Source: Bradyrhizobium sp. cir1 (GTDB lineage: Bacteria; Pseudomonadota; Alphaproteobacteria; Rhizobiales; Xanthobacteraceae). Taken from it: DNA of 64,000 nt. The stretch is from NCBI RefSeq assembly GCF_014198245.1, contig NZ_JACIHE010000009.1, positions 204,691 through 268,690 on the forward strand, given 5' to 3'. The notes beneath the pieces were generated by a model. That model was given only the letters and a program-made list of their open reading frames with translations, made no database searches and was not told the DNA's origin. Position 1 is the first letter of the stretch. Each line of letters begins with the position of its first letter. The position numbers and the translations under genes were made by a program. This document shows positions 17,619 to 26,409 of this stretch, piece by piece.

Positions 17619-17770
17619 GATCGACGCCTCCCTGATCCCGGTGACGCGTGACCATCGCCCGCACTGGCGGCCGAGACAAATTGCAATATCTTTTGCCAGT
17701 CCCAAAAATCTCTTATGAGCGAGGGACGCGCAGCGCGCGCGACGGGAACTCCGACCTGCACGGGAGACGC

Positions 17771-18619
17771 ATGCGGCTCTTCATCCTCGGCCTCGGCTAC
17801 AGTGCCCGGCATTTCGTCCGCAAATTCGGCGGGGCCTTCTCGCATGTCGCCGGCACCGTGCGCGATCCCGGCGAGCGAAACGACCTGCCGGATATCGAGG
17901 TGCATGCCTTTTCCGCCAGCCGCCCAGTTGACGCGACGGTCGAACGTATCAGCGACGCCGATGTTCTTCTGGTATCGATCCCGCCTGGCAGCGATGGCGA
18001 TCCGGCCATCGCGGCATTCGGCGACGTGCTGGCGGAGCGTCAGCGCAAGATCGTCTATCTCTCGACCATCGGCGTGTATGGCGATCACGCAGGCCGCTGG
18101 GTGGACGAGAGCACGCTGCCGCAGGCCGCCTTCGAGCGCACGCGCCTGCGGCTCGCGGCAGAGCAGGCCTGGACCAATAGCGGGTATGGCAATGTCGCGA
18201 TCCTGCGGCTTGCCGGCATCTACGGTCCAGGCCGCAACGCGCTGGTGACGTTGCGGGCAGGAACGGCCCGACGCATCATCAAGCCGGGGCAGGTCTTCAA
18301 CCGCATCCACGTCGAGGACATCGCGAGCGCGATCATGGCCGCGATTCAGCACGGGCACGGCGGCACCTGGAACGTCTGCGACGACGAGCCCACGCCGCCG
18401 CAGGACGTGATCGCCTATGCCGCGCAGCTCATGGGCGTTGCGCCGCCGCCCGAAGAGGCGTTCGAGACCGCCGAGATGTCGGTGATGGCGCGCAGCTTCT
18501 ATGCCAGCAGCGCCCGTGTCTCCAACGCGAAAATGAAGCGCGAGCTCGGCGTCACGCTGGCTTACCCGACCTATCGCCAGGCCCTGGATGCGCTGTGGCG
18601 CGCAGGCGAAGGCCGATAG
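17771..18619 (+). CDS. NAD(P)-binding SDR/epimerase-like protein (YeeZ-like)
   Basis: This 282-residue atypical short-chain dehydrogenase has the Rossmann motif FILGLGYSARHFVRKF at the very N-terminus and the later segments VYLSTIGVYGDHAG and LRLAGIYGPGRNAL, typical of NAD-dependent epimerases. The catalytic Y-x-x-x-K is not obvious, as in YeeZ-type members. The substrate is unknown. The ATG at 17771 follows GGGAGAC. Confidence 0.8.
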   Translation: MRLFILGLGYSARHFVRKFGGAFSHVAGTVRDPGERNDLPDIEVHAFSASRPVDATVERISDADVLLVSIPPGSDGDPAIAAFGDVLAERQRKIVYLSTIGVYGDHAGRWVDESTLPQAAFERTRLRLAAEQAWTNSGYGNVAILRLAGIYGPGRNALVTLRAGTARRIIKPGQVFNRIHVEDIASAIMAAIQHGHGGTWNVCDDEPTPPQDVIAYAAQLMGVAPPPEEAFETAEMSVMARSFYASSARVSNAKMKRELGVTLAYPTYRQALDALWRAGEGR

Positions 18620-18739
18620 GTTCCGGCACGTCTGGCGCCTCCCAGACATGCCCTGCCCGCGCTTGACTTCGCTCCAGCGCGGTCGTGATCTGGGCATCGA
18701 GCGAGCCATTCGCATAACGAGCTCGCCTGGGAGGATAGA

Positions 18740-20008
18740 ATGAACAAGACGATCGCCATGATCGCGGCGGCGGCTGCCGCCATCACGCTCAGTTCAGCGC
18801 GCGCCGCGCCGCTGCCCGAAACCAATCCCGATGATGCCGGTTTCTCGAAGCAGGGTCTTGCGCGGCTTGACAGTTTCTTCGCACGCGAGATCGCCGCCAA
18901 GCGCGTCCCCGGCGCAGTCGTCGCCGTGGCGAGGGACGGCAAGCTCGTGCACTACAAGGCCTATGGCATGCTCGATGCGGACAAGGGCACGCCGATGCCG
19001 GTCGACGCGATCTTCGCACTGGCCTCGATGACCAAGCCGATGGCGGCGGTCGCCGGCCTGACGCTGATGGAAAAGGGCCAGTTGCCGCTTCAGGCCAGGC
19101 TGTCCGAATACTATCCCGGCTTTGCCGACATGAAGGTCGGCGTGCCCCAGAGCGACGGTTCGCTCAAGCTGGAGCCGCAGGCTTCGCCAATCTTCATCCA
19201 CGACCTCTACCGGCATACATCCGGATTGATGTATGGCGGCCGCCCGGACTCATCGAGCCCGGTGGCGCGGCAATACCCCGATGGCGTTGCGCCGGCGATC
19301 GAGGGCGACACCCAGGCCTTCATCGACCGCATCGCGAAGCTGCCGCTGGCGCATCAGCCGTCGACTGAGTTCGAATACGGCTTTTCGATCGACGTGCTCG
19401 GCGCTGTCGTCGAGAAGGTGAGCGAGCAGAAGCTCGGCGACTATCTCGCCGCCAATGTCTGGCAGCCGCTCGGCATGAAGGACGCGACCTTCCACCCGAC
19501 CGACGCGCAGCGCCCTCGCCTCGCCCGCCCGTTCGCCAACGATCCGCTGACCGGCAAGCCGCAGGCCATCAAGCTTCTGGACACACCAACCAGGTTTGAC
19601 TGCGGCGGCGCCTGCTCGTTCGCGACGGTCGGCGACTACATCCGCTTCGGGCAGATGCTGCTCAACGGCGGCGAGCTAGACGGCCAGCGCATCCTTGGCC
19701 CGAAGACCGTGCATCACATGACAACCAATCACCTCGGCCCCGAGATCAAGAACAACGTGGCGAATGTCGAGCCGCATCGCGGCGGCTTCGGCTTTGGCCT
19801 TTCGGTTGCGGTTCGCAGCAGTGAGGGCCTGTCGTCGGTTCCCGGCAATCCCGGCGAGTTCACCTGGAACGGCGCCTACGGGACGCAGTTCTTCTGCGAT
19901 CCCAGGGAGCGTCTCGTCGTCGTCGTGGGCACGGCCGCGCCCGGCGAGCTGCGCAAATATTATCGCGAGCAGGTGCAGGACATCGTCTACGGCGCGATGA
20001 CGAAGTGA
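18740..20008 (+). CDS. Serine hydrolase, beta-lactamase class C/EstB-like
   Basis: This 422-residue exported hydrolase has a signal peptide to about residue 23 (ARAAPLP). The serine-nucleophile motif is S-M-T-K in FALASMTKPMA (Ser near 95), and the second motif tyrosine is probably in FEYGFSIDVLG. It resembles family VIII esterases and penicillin-binding-like hydrolases. True beta-lactamase activity is unlikely on sequence alone. The ATG follows GGGAGGATAGA. A strong terminator follows. Confidence 0.87.
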   Translation: MNKTIAMIAAAAAAITLSSARAAPLPETNPDDAGFSKQGLARLDSFFAREIAAKRVPGAVVAVARDGKLVHYKAYGMLDADKGTPMPVDAIFALASMTKPMAAVAGLTLMEKGQLPLQARLSEYYPGFADMKVGVPQSDGSLKLEPQASPIFIHDLYRHTSGLMYGGRPDSSSPVARQYPDGVAPAIEGDTQAFIDRIAKLPLAHQPSTEFEYGFSIDVLGAVVEKVSEQKLGDYLAANVWQPLGMKDATFHPTDAQRPRLARPFANDPLTGKPQAIKLLDTPTRFDCGGACSFATVGDYIRFGQMLLNGGELDGQRILGPKTVHHMTTNHLGPEIKNNVANVEPHRGGFGFGLSVAVRSSEGLSSVPGNPGEFTWNGAYGTQFFCDPRERLVVVVGTAAPGELRKYYREQVQDIVYGAMTK

Positions 20009-20025
20009 GCGCGTCTCGATAAGGA

Positions 20026-20051
20026 AAGGGCGGCCACGCGGGGCCGCCCTT
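20026..20051. terminator. Bidirectional intrinsic terminator
   Basis: AAGGGCGGCC and GGCCGCCCTT form a 10-bp perfect stem with a 6-nt loop between the convergent serine hydrolase and dienelactone hydrolase genes. There is no long T run in either direction. Confidence 0.75.
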
Positions 20052-20062
20052 AAGATTCGGCG

Positions 20063-20950
20063 TCAGCTCAACACGCCGTATTTCTTGAACCAGGCCTCGG
20101 CCTGCTTCCAGGCATCGTCAGCCGCGTCCCTGCGGTAGCTGCCGCGATAGTCCGCGTGGAAGCCGTGCGGCGCTTCGGGGTAAATCTTGAACTCGGCCGT
20201 TTTCTTGTTCTGCTCGAGCGCTGCCTTGAGCTGCTCGACCTGAGCGACGGGAATGCCGGTATCGGCGCCGCCGTAGAGGCCGAGCACCGGCGCCTTCATC
20301 TCCGGGGCCAGCTGCATCGGGCTCTTCGGCCACAGCGGATTGGCGGGGTCGACCACCGTTCCGTAGAAGGCCACACCGGCCTTGAGCGTGCCGCTATGGG
20401 CGGCATATTCCCAGACCGTGCGCCCGCCGCGGCAGAAGCCGATGATGCCGAGCTTCGCCGTGTCGCCGCCCTGCGATCCCGCCCATGCAGCCACCGCGTC
20501 GAGGTCGGACAGCAGCTCAGCATCCGGCTTGGAGTTGACGACCGGCAAGAGGTCCTTGACCTCGGTGACCCTGGTCAGGTCAACGCCTTTGCGGAAGTAA
20601 TAGTCGGGCGCGACGGCAAAGGCGCCGAGCTTGGCCAGGCGCCGCGTCACGTCCCTGATGTATTCGTGCAGGCCGAAAATCTCCATCGCCACGATGATCA
20701 CCGGCGCCTTGGTGTTGCCGGCCGGGCGGGCGAAATAGGCGGGCATCTCCTCGGAGCCGACCTTGATCTTGGCATCGCCGGTCTGGAGGCCGCTGGTATC
20801 CGTCGTGATGATGTCGGCACGGACCGGACCGGCCGCGAGCGTGTAGCCAGCGGCGACGGCCGCGGTGGCGCTCATGAATCCGCGGCGCGAGAGCGGGGCG
20901 ACTTTCGTCAGCCCGACGACGTCGGATGTCATGGTGGTTTCAAAGCTCAT
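20063..20950 (-). CDS. Dienelactone hydrolase family protein, Tat-exported
   Basis: This 295-residue alpha/beta hydrolase has a twin-arginine signal (LSRRGFMSATAAVAAGYTLAAG) after about 18 residues. The catalytic triad is visible as Cys in IIGFCRGGR, Asp in YGGADTGIP and His in APHGFHADYR; the dienelactone-hydrolase glutamate is in EIFGLHEYIRD. A folded, cofactor-free hydrolase with a Tat signal suggests periplasmic action on an ester or lactone. I chose the ATG at 20950, preceded by GGAAGGGAAAG. Confidence 0.88.
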   Translation of the reverse strand: MSFETTMTSDVVGLTKVAPLSRRGFMSATAAVAAGYTLAAGPVRADIITTDTSGLQTGDAKIKVGSEEMPAYFARPAGNTKAPVIIVAMEIFGLHEYIRDVTRRLAKLGAFAVAPDYYFRKGVDLTRVTEVKDLLPVVNSKPDAELLSDLDAVAAWAGSQGGDTAKLGIIGFCRGGRTVWEYAAHSGTLKAGVAFYGTVVDPANPLWPKSPMQLAPEMKAPVLGLYGGADTGIPVAQVEQLKAALEQNKKTAEFKIYPEAPHGFHADYRGSYRRDAADDAWKQAEAWFKKYGVLS

Positions 20951-21579
20951 CGGTCTTTCCCTTCCTACTTCCCATGCTGATGCCCCTGGGGCGCCGCATT
21001 CGCCAATAGTCGCCGGACAAACGCAAGTCACCAGCCTGCGAGGACGCGGCTCTCCTCCCTCCGTTGGCGCGAGCAGCGGTGTCCTTCGCGCGCCACCCGA
21101 CCAGATCAACCGGGGGCTGATCGTGTGCGGGCTTTAACCGCGTGGCCACACTGCGGCGCAACATCCATTAACCCAAGATTATGGTTCTCCCGCCCCACTC
21201 CACGCGGTCAGAAGTTGCCGACCTCCCGCCGCTTCGCGCCATTCGAAGCGCTCCGCCGCAACAAATGGGCTCCGCAGTGGCCGCAACGACACATCATGTT
21301 GCCCAGATGCTGCGCACCATCGGAATCCTGCAGGTGAAGCGCAGTCATTTGACTGAAATTTTCGAAAGAGTTGAGCCGAGCGATTCACCCGAACTTTCTT
21401 TGTGACGCTCTAGTTCCACGGCCGGAAGTTCCATCTCCGGCAATGGAGAAGCGTCCTCCCAGGCGCGCTCAGCCGTCCGGTCAAGGACGAACGATCGCCC
21501 CAGAGCTTCATTGTCGTCCGCCCAGATTGCGCTACCCAAAGGCTCAATTGAATAAAGCTTTATCCGATCCGGAATTGAA
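20951..21579. other. Intergenic region, no gene seen
   Basis: This 629-nt stretch separates the dienelactone hydrolase from the first Cys-MarR gene. No open frame here looks like a real protein. It should hold both divergent promoters. Near the MarR start, ATAAAGCTTTAT (21552-21563) is a perfect 12-bp palindrome that could be an autoregulatory operator. Confidence 0.5.
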
Positions 21580-22158
21580 ATGAACTTGGCTCGTGAATCG
21601 ATTGAACTGGTGGAGCAGGTCGCACGGATCCTGTGGTTCGAAGGCACCAAGCACGGCTTGCGCGACCGCGAGTGGATGGCGCTGCGTTTCCTCTCCCGCG
21701 CCAACCGGTTTTCCCGAACGCCCTCGGCACTCGCGAGCTACGTCGGCACCACGCGCGGCACCGCCTCGTTCATCATCGGCGAGCTCGAACGGCTCGGCTA
21801 TCTCGAGCGGAAGCGCTCGGCCAAGGACAAGCGGTCGGTGATGCTGAGCGTCACCCAGCAGGGCAAGAAGTTCCTGGCGCGCGACCCCGTCAACGTTCTC
21901 GTCGAGGCGATTGCCGTGCTCGACGAGGAGGCCAAGATCCGCTTCCGCGACGCGCTCCGCCACGTGCTGGATCAGTCCGACGCGGCCGAGCAGCGGCACC
22001 ATACCGACGTCTGCAAGCGATGCATCTTCCTCCGGGAAGATCGCACCAGCGCGGACGGCAAGACGACCGTCGAGTTCTCCTGCCGCCTGTTTCGCGCGCC
22101 GATCGCGGAGCCGGAAGTCGAGCTGCTCTGCACCAGCTTCGAGCATCACCGCCAATAG
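21580..22158 (+). CDS. MarR-type regulator with C-terminal four-cysteine motif (paralog 1)
   Basis: This 192-residue winged-helix regulator has its DNA-binding part at about residues 30-100 (RDREWMALRFLSRANRFSRTPSALASYVG, then KRSAKDKRSVMLSVT as the wing). After the dimer helix come four cysteines: C145 and C148 (CKRC), C168 and C184. All four align with those of the paralog at 59,504. They could bind an iron-sulfur cluster or zinc and sense iron, oxygen or redox state; this is inference. It lies at the lafR end of the flagellar cluster. Confidence 0.85.
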   Translation: MNLARESIELVEQVARILWFEGTKHGLRDREWMALRFLSRANRFSRTPSALASYVGTTRGTASFIIGELERLGYLERKRSAKDKRSVMLSVTQQGKKFLARDPVNVLVEAIAVLDEEAKIRFRDALRHVLDQSDAAEQRHHTDVCKRCIFLREDRTSADGKTTVEFSCRLFRAPIAEPEVELLCTSFEHHRQ

Positions 22159-22175
22159 CAGGCGGCAACCTTCGC

Positions 22176-23120
22176 CTACGGCGTTGCCTTGCGCGACGAA
22201 TAGATGACGCCGCCGCTGGTTTCCACCACCAGGCGTCCGTTCTCGCTCCGGATCTCCTCGATACGGCCGAGGCCGGGCACCTGCTGTCCCAGCACGGCCT
22301 CGACGACGCCGTTCGGACTTTGCAGGATCGCGATCCCCTCATAGGCCTGGCGCACCGACCAGCCCTTGACCACCTTTCGCGGCGCCGCCGTGCGTTCGGA
22401 CGCAGGCACCGATCCCGTGAATTCCGGCGTGGCGACCGAGGCCATCATCGGCATCGTCTGCGAGGGCGGCTGCGAAGCGACGGTCGCCGGCGCCGGAGCC
22501 TGGGCTTGCGCCTGCGCGAGCTTGTCGAGCTTCACGGTGGAGGACGAGCTCACCCGTTCGATGCGGTCGAGGTTCTCGGCGAACCGGCCGAAGCGGTCAT
22601 TGGTTGCCTTGCTGGATTGATCGACTGCGGTCCGCAGGCCGTCGAGATTTTCGGATACGCCCGACACCTGCTTGCGCAGCTGGGCGACCGTCTCGCGCAG
22701 ATTCCTGATCTCGACATTGGCCGCGACATTGTTCTGGGCGGGCTGCGTGGTGAGATAGGCGATCACGCCGGTGCAGGCGCAGACCACCAGGATGGCGGCG
22801 ACCGCCAATGTCGCAAGCGGCACGACCCAGGTCGGACGGGGCGGCGGCGGCTTGGCCACGATCACGGCCGGCTTGATCACGGCCGGCGCCGGCTTGGGTA
22901 TTGCCATCTTGTCGAGGCGCGCCTTGGCGCGAATGCGCTTCAGTCCCTCGAGCGCCTCTTTCGCCAGAGTTTCGTCGTTCGCCGCAGCCGACATGCGCTT
23001 TGGACTTGCTGCGGGCTTGGCTGCTTGCGTCGGGTTTGGATTGCGGGCTTCCGGAGCCGGCTTCGCCGCCGCGGCAACATCGGCGGTTGCACCAGGACGA
23101 GCTTGTCCATCGGACGACAT
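22176..23120 (-). CDS. Uncharacterised membrane-anchored coiled-coil protein next to lafR
   Basis: I do not recognise a function. The 314-residue protein has an alanine/proline-rich cytoplasmic part (1-95), one membrane helix (about 98-123), a helical coiled-coil stretch (135-190), a low-complexity linker and a C-terminal module (about 250-310) with GWSVRQAYEGIAILQ, VPGLGRIEEIRSENGRLVV and GGVIYSS. I have seen similar C-terminal modules in other Rhizobiales membrane proteins. A copy of the flagellar promoter motif at 23174-23189 and a -10 (TAAATT) precede its ATG, so it is probably coexpressed with the flagellum. Confidence 0.75.
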   Translation of the reverse strand: MSSDGQARPGATADVAAAAKPAPEARNPNPTQAAKPAASPKRMSAAANDETLAKEALEGLKRIRAKARLDKMAIPKPAPAVIKPAVIVAKPPPPRPTWVVPLATLAVAAILVVCACTGVIAYLTTQPAQNNVAANVEIRNLRETVAQLRKQVSGVSENLDGLRTAVDQSSKATNDRFGRFAENLDRIERVSSSSTVKLDKLAQAQAQAPAPATVASQPPSQTMPMMASVATPEFTGSVPASERTAAPRKVVKGWSVRQAYEGIAILQSPNGVVEAVLGQQVPGLGRIEEIRSENGRLVVETSGGVIYSSRKATP

Positions 23121-23173
23121 GTGAAAATGCTCCGTTCGCTTCGATCTATCGAACGACGAATTTATTTGTCGAA

Positions 23174-23189
23174 GCTTGCCTGAAACGTG
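23174..23189 (-). promoter_or_regulatory. Candidate LafR box, membrane protein gene
   Basis: The coding-strand sequence is CACGTTTCAGGCAAGC, followed by 9 nt and TAAATT (23164-23159). It lies 54 nt before the ATG at 23120. It is one of nine motif copies in this window. Confidence 0.6.
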
Positions 23190-23943
23190 CGCATCGAAAA
23201 CTTTTCATCGCGCGCGAAGCGACGTCGAATGAGTCAAAAGCGTCACGCACGCGGCAAGAGTGCGACTCGAAAGACACACACTCGCCAAGATTTCGCCAAG
23301 CTGGAGTCACTGCGCCACATATGAGTCGAATTGTCGCATGTGGAAATCCGGTGGATAGAGTCAATCCGGGATTGAAAACCCCTTCAAGTGCGTGACCCGC
23401 AGCACTACCCAAAATAGCTATGATTATACGGGGATGCGGAACTATAGACCCGACACGCTGCAAAACTAGTTCGGAATCTGAATCAACTGATGCGATCGGA
23501 TATATCAAGAAACAACTCGCAACAAACCAACAGCATCAAACACGCATAGCAACCGCTTTGTTAGGCGCGCTTGATCGGAAATCGGCAATTGTTACGGTCC
23601 TACTCAAGTGATTCTCGCCAGTTGGCGAGGAGATCGGCAAAGTTCAGTAGCGTTCGGACGCAATAGGCAACTTGGCGCAACTGTTCTAGGTCGCTGTCTC
23701 AATCCGCCCCGCGAGGTGATCCGTAAGACACCCGCCGGGCCTCACGCAGTAAGCGTTCAGTATCGAGTTGAAGTAACAGGCCGGCGGAAAACGCAGGCAC
23801 TGAATGCGTAGGGCTGCCCGCGAATATCGAAACCATAACAACGGTTCGCGGGATGGAAATATCGTCAAACAGCATGGTCGCCGAGCCGGTGCATCACAAC
23901 CACCAGCCGGCCGCGACAAGTGCGAAACAGGGGCGAAAGACTG
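23190..23943. other. Long lafR upstream region with clustered GANTC sites
   Basis: More than 750 nt without a convincing gene, visibly richer in A/T than its surroundings. Eight GANTC sites were counted by eye: 23231, 23264, 23304, 23323, 23358, 23474, 23480 and 23610. GANTC is the target of the cell-cycle methylase CcrM in Alphaproteobacteria. The length suggests complex control of lafR. Confidence 0.55.
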
Positions 23944-24714
23944 ATGTATATTATCGTTGATGATCGCGAGAGCGTCACGAACAGCTACGTTGGAGGGCTC
24001 GTTCGCGAAGGCGTATCGTCGATCGGCTTCTCCTCCGGAGAATTCTGGGACTGGCTGCAATCTGTGAGTGAATCGGACCTGGCAGCGGTCGACGCCTTCC
24101 TCCTCGGGGATTGCGATGCCCGCGGAAGCCTGCCGCGGGCGATGCGCAAGCGCTCCTCGGCTCCCATCATCGCCATGAGCGGCCAGAAGATGCTCAAGAA
24201 CACGCTGGAGCTGTTCGAATCGGGTGTCGACGACGTCGTGCACGTGCCGATTCATCTCCGCGAGATCCTCGCCCGAACGGCCGCAATCGCGCGCCGCCGG
24301 GTGGGTGAGTTGCCGAGGCCCTGCGAGACCAGGATCCAGGTCTTCTTCAACGGGCGTGACCCCGAGATCGCGGGCCACGCCCTCACCCTGCCCCGCCGCG
24401 AACTGCGCATTCTCGAATATATGGTCAGCAACCACGGCAAGTGGATCACCAAGACGCAGATCTTCAACGCGGTGTACGGCATCTTCGAGTCCACCTTCGA
24501 CGAGAGCGTGATCGAGAGCCACGTCAGCAAGCTGCGCAAGAAACTCCGCGATCGCCTCGGCTTCGATGCGATCGTGGCCCGGCGCTACGTCGGATACCGC
24601 CTCAACATCCCGGCCGGCGAGAGCCTCGAAGAGCCGATGCAGGAGCTCGACGAGGTCGGCATTCTCCTCAACAGGGCGCTTGCCGCCCCGGCGGCGTATC
24701 CGGCCGGAAACTGA
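23944..24714 (+). CDS. lafR: Rem/LafR-type flagellar master regulator
   Basis: This 256-residue response-regulator-like activator has a receiver-like domain (1-118) and an OmpR/PhoB winged helix (about 145-222, with FDESVIESHVSKLRKKLRD and VARRYVGYRLNIPAG). It matches Rem of Sinorhizobium and LafR of Bradyrhizobium lateral flagella. The acidic pair D6 D7 is present, but the region expected to hold the phospho-acceptor reads DAFLLGDC, and the usual K-P near 101 is VPIH. It probably acts without phosphorylation. The ATG at 23944 is chosen; an in-frame GTG lies 8 codons upstream. It likely activates all flagellar operons here. Confidence 0.9.
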   Translation: MYIIVDDRESVTNSYVGGLVREGVSSIGFSSGEFWDWLQSVSESDLAAVDAFLLGDCDARGSLPRAMRKRSSAPIIAMSGQKMLKNTLELFESGVDDVVHVPIHLREILARTAAIARRRVGELPRPCETRIQVFFNGRDPEIAGHALTLPRRELRILEYMVSNHGKWITKTQIFNAVYGIFESTFDESVIESHVSKLRKKLRDRLGFDAIVARRYVGYRLNIPAGESLEEPMQELDEVGILLNRALAAPAAYPAGN

Positions 24715-24742
24715 CGCGGCACGGCGCCGCCACGAAACCGAC

Positions 24743-24777
24743 AACGGCCTCCGCGGAGCATCTTCGCGGAGGCCGTT
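24743..24777. terminator. Terminator hairpin after lafR
   Basis: AACGGCCTCCGCG and CGCGGAGGCCGTT form a 13-bp perfect stem with a 9-nt loop, followed on the plus strand by GCACTTTC. It sits between the convergent lafR and the end of the flgE operon and may serve both. Confidence 0.75.
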
Positions 24778-24923
24778 GCACTTTCAGGAGCCGAGAGCGC
24801 GGAACACAGGCCTTGCACCGCGGGCGGAGCCGCAACAGGGCGCGACGAGACGAGAATGGCGCCTCAGGAGCTCATTCGGACGTGATCCTTCCGGAAAGCC
24901 ACGTCACGCCTGTCCGGTGAAGC

Positions 24924-25382
24924 CTACGGCTTCGACTGGAATTCTTCCTTGGAGACGTAGTTGAAGTCCTCGACCAGGACGTCCTGGACGACGTCGGCCT
25001 GCATCCGCTCGTTGACGCGCTGCTTGATGGCCGTCGTGAGGATCGAGAGATCGTAGCGGGCGAGCTTCCTGAAATCGAGGCGGTCGTCGGCATAGATCCT
25101 GCGGAACGCCTCGTCGACGACGAACGGCTCCGGCGGAACATTGAGCTGGTGCATGGTCCGCGCCTCCACGGTGTAGACGAAGCGCGCGACGATATAGCCC
25201 TGCACATTGCCGTTCTCGACCATGGGCACGCTCAGCGCCCGCGTCTTCTGGTATTGCAGCCCGTCGAGATAGGCGTCCTTGGCCGGCAAAAGGCTGCCGT
25301 TTTCCTTCCAATAGGCCACGGCGTAGCTCGTGCCCGCCGTGAGGATGCAGACCCAGAGCCCGGCGAGCACGAGTCTGATCAT
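24924..25382 (-). CDS. Small membrane-anchored flagellar-cluster protein
   Basis: This 152-residue protein has one N-terminal membrane helix (about 4-24) and a periplasmic domain with IVARFVYTVEARTMHQL, a helical DLSILTTAIKQRVNERMQADVV stretch and VEDFNYVSKEEF. The layout recalls FliL-like proteins, which also have one anchor and a domain ending in functional C-terminal strands, but the similarity is only structural. It is the last gene of the flgE-to-fliR operon, and its ATG overlaps the previous stop (ATGA). Genes in this position occur in Rhizobiaceae flagellar clusters. Confidence 0.75.
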   Translation of the reverse strand: MIRLVLAGLWVCILTAGTSYAVAYWKENGSLLPAKDAYLDGLQYQKTRALSVPMVENGNVQGYIVARFVYTVEARTMHQLNVPPEPFVVDEAFRRIYADDRLDFRKLARYDLSILTTAIKQRVNERMQADVVQDVLVEDFNYVSKEEFQSKP

Positions 25383-25891
25383 TTTCCGTCCTGCGTTGCG
25401 CGACCGGTATAGGTCCCGTCCGACTCGGCGTCCTTGATCGCCTTGACGATGATCGACGCAACCTCGCGCACCGCGTCGTAATGCATCTCGAGGATGGACC
25501 GGTTACGCTCGAGCTTCTCGCGCAGGCGCTGGATCTCCTCGGTGACCTCGACCTCGCTGCCGAGATGCATCCGTGCCCGCATCAGGCGGACGAACTCCAG
25601 CATGCTCCGGCTCTTGCGGGCGCTGAAGTCGTCGAAATCGATCTTCTTGCCCGTCGTGAGCGCGACCGTCTCCTCCTCGACGATATTTTCCAGCCGGCGG
25701 ATCGCCGCCAGCAGGCCGCGCACCTCGTCCGATCTCACTGCATCAGCGCCGTCGATCACTGCCTCGCCGCCGACATTGGGCAGCAGCACGGGCAACAGCG
25801 CATCGGGAGATGCTGCAGCAATCGTCATCGCCTCGGTGTCCACGACCGGCGGCTCCATCACCAGGGCTGCCGCGCCTTCTTGTGCCTGCAT
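25379..25891 (-). CDS. FlgN-like flagellar export chaperone
   Basis: This 170-residue cytoplasmic protein has an unstructured N-terminus, then two long helices: RRLENIVEEETVALTTGKKIDF-D-DFSARKSR and a later coiled region ending VREVASIIVKAIKDAESDGTY. The pattern of a short acidic hinge after the first helix and a basic RKSR turn is that of FlgN, the chaperone for hook-filament junction proteins FlgK and FlgL, both encoded in the same operon. The ATG at 25891 is preferred over the frame start at 25909. Confidence 0.7.
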   Translation of the reverse strand: MQAQEGAAALVMEPPVVDTEAMTIAAASPDALLPVLLPNVGGEAVIDGADAVRSDEVRGLLAAIRRLENIVEEETVALTTGKKIDFDDFSARKSRSMLEFVRLMRARMHLGSEVEVTEEIQRLREKLERNRSILEMHYDAVREVASIIVKAIKDAESDGTYTGRATQDGK

Positions 25892-25932
25892 AGGAAATTC
25901 ACCCCTCAACTTCTGTCACCCGTTCCGGATCA

Positions 25933-26409
25933 TCATCCGGCCTTCCCTGTTACGTCCGGTCCCGCCGAATTCGCTGCGGCGAGTTGCCTCGCAATGCCAA
26001 TGCCCTTGCCCTTCGCGAGCTGGTTGCCGAGTTGTTCCGCCAGCATCGACTTCCAGACGCTGCCCGCGGTCCCCTTGCCGAACAGCTCCTCGGATTCCTT
26101 CGGCAGCATGGTCTCGACGAAGGTCTGGAGGATGAAGGCTTCGAACTTCCGGTAGACCTCGCCGGACGCCGGCGCCTTGATCACCTGCACCGGGGGTCCG
26201 TTCACCGCCCCCGACTGCGCTTCGGCGACCTTCGCCGCGGATTGATCAGCAGCCGCCGCGGCCTTGCCGACCTCGGCGTCCATCGTGGCGGCGAAATCGG
26301 CGTTCGACGATTTCAGCGCGTCGAGCTTCGCGGTCGCCGCGCGCTGCGTCACGGGATCGGCGGCCTCGAGAACATCGAGGACGAGGTCGGGTGTCGCAGT
26401 CACGATCAT
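25933..26409 (-). CDS. Rod-binding protein, FlgJ N-terminal-domain type
   Basis: This 158-residue protein has the FlgJ rod-binding signature in FEAFILQTFVETMLPKESEELFGKG and VWKSMLAEQLGNQLAKGKGIGIARQL (about 89-143). It has no muramidase domain. In this cluster the peptidoglycan-cutting role may be taken by the separate transglycosylase at 35133-35714. The ATG at 26409 overlaps the previous stop (ATGA). The long in-frame extension upstream is noise. Confidence 0.82.
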   Translation of the reverse strand: MIVTATPDLVLDVLEAADPVTQRAATAKLDALKSSNADFAATMDAEVGKAAAAADQSAAKVAEAQSGAVNGPPVQVIKAPASGEVYRKFEAFILQTFVETMLPKESEELFGKGTAGSVWKSMLAEQLGNQLAKGKGIGIARQLAAANSAGPDVTGKAG

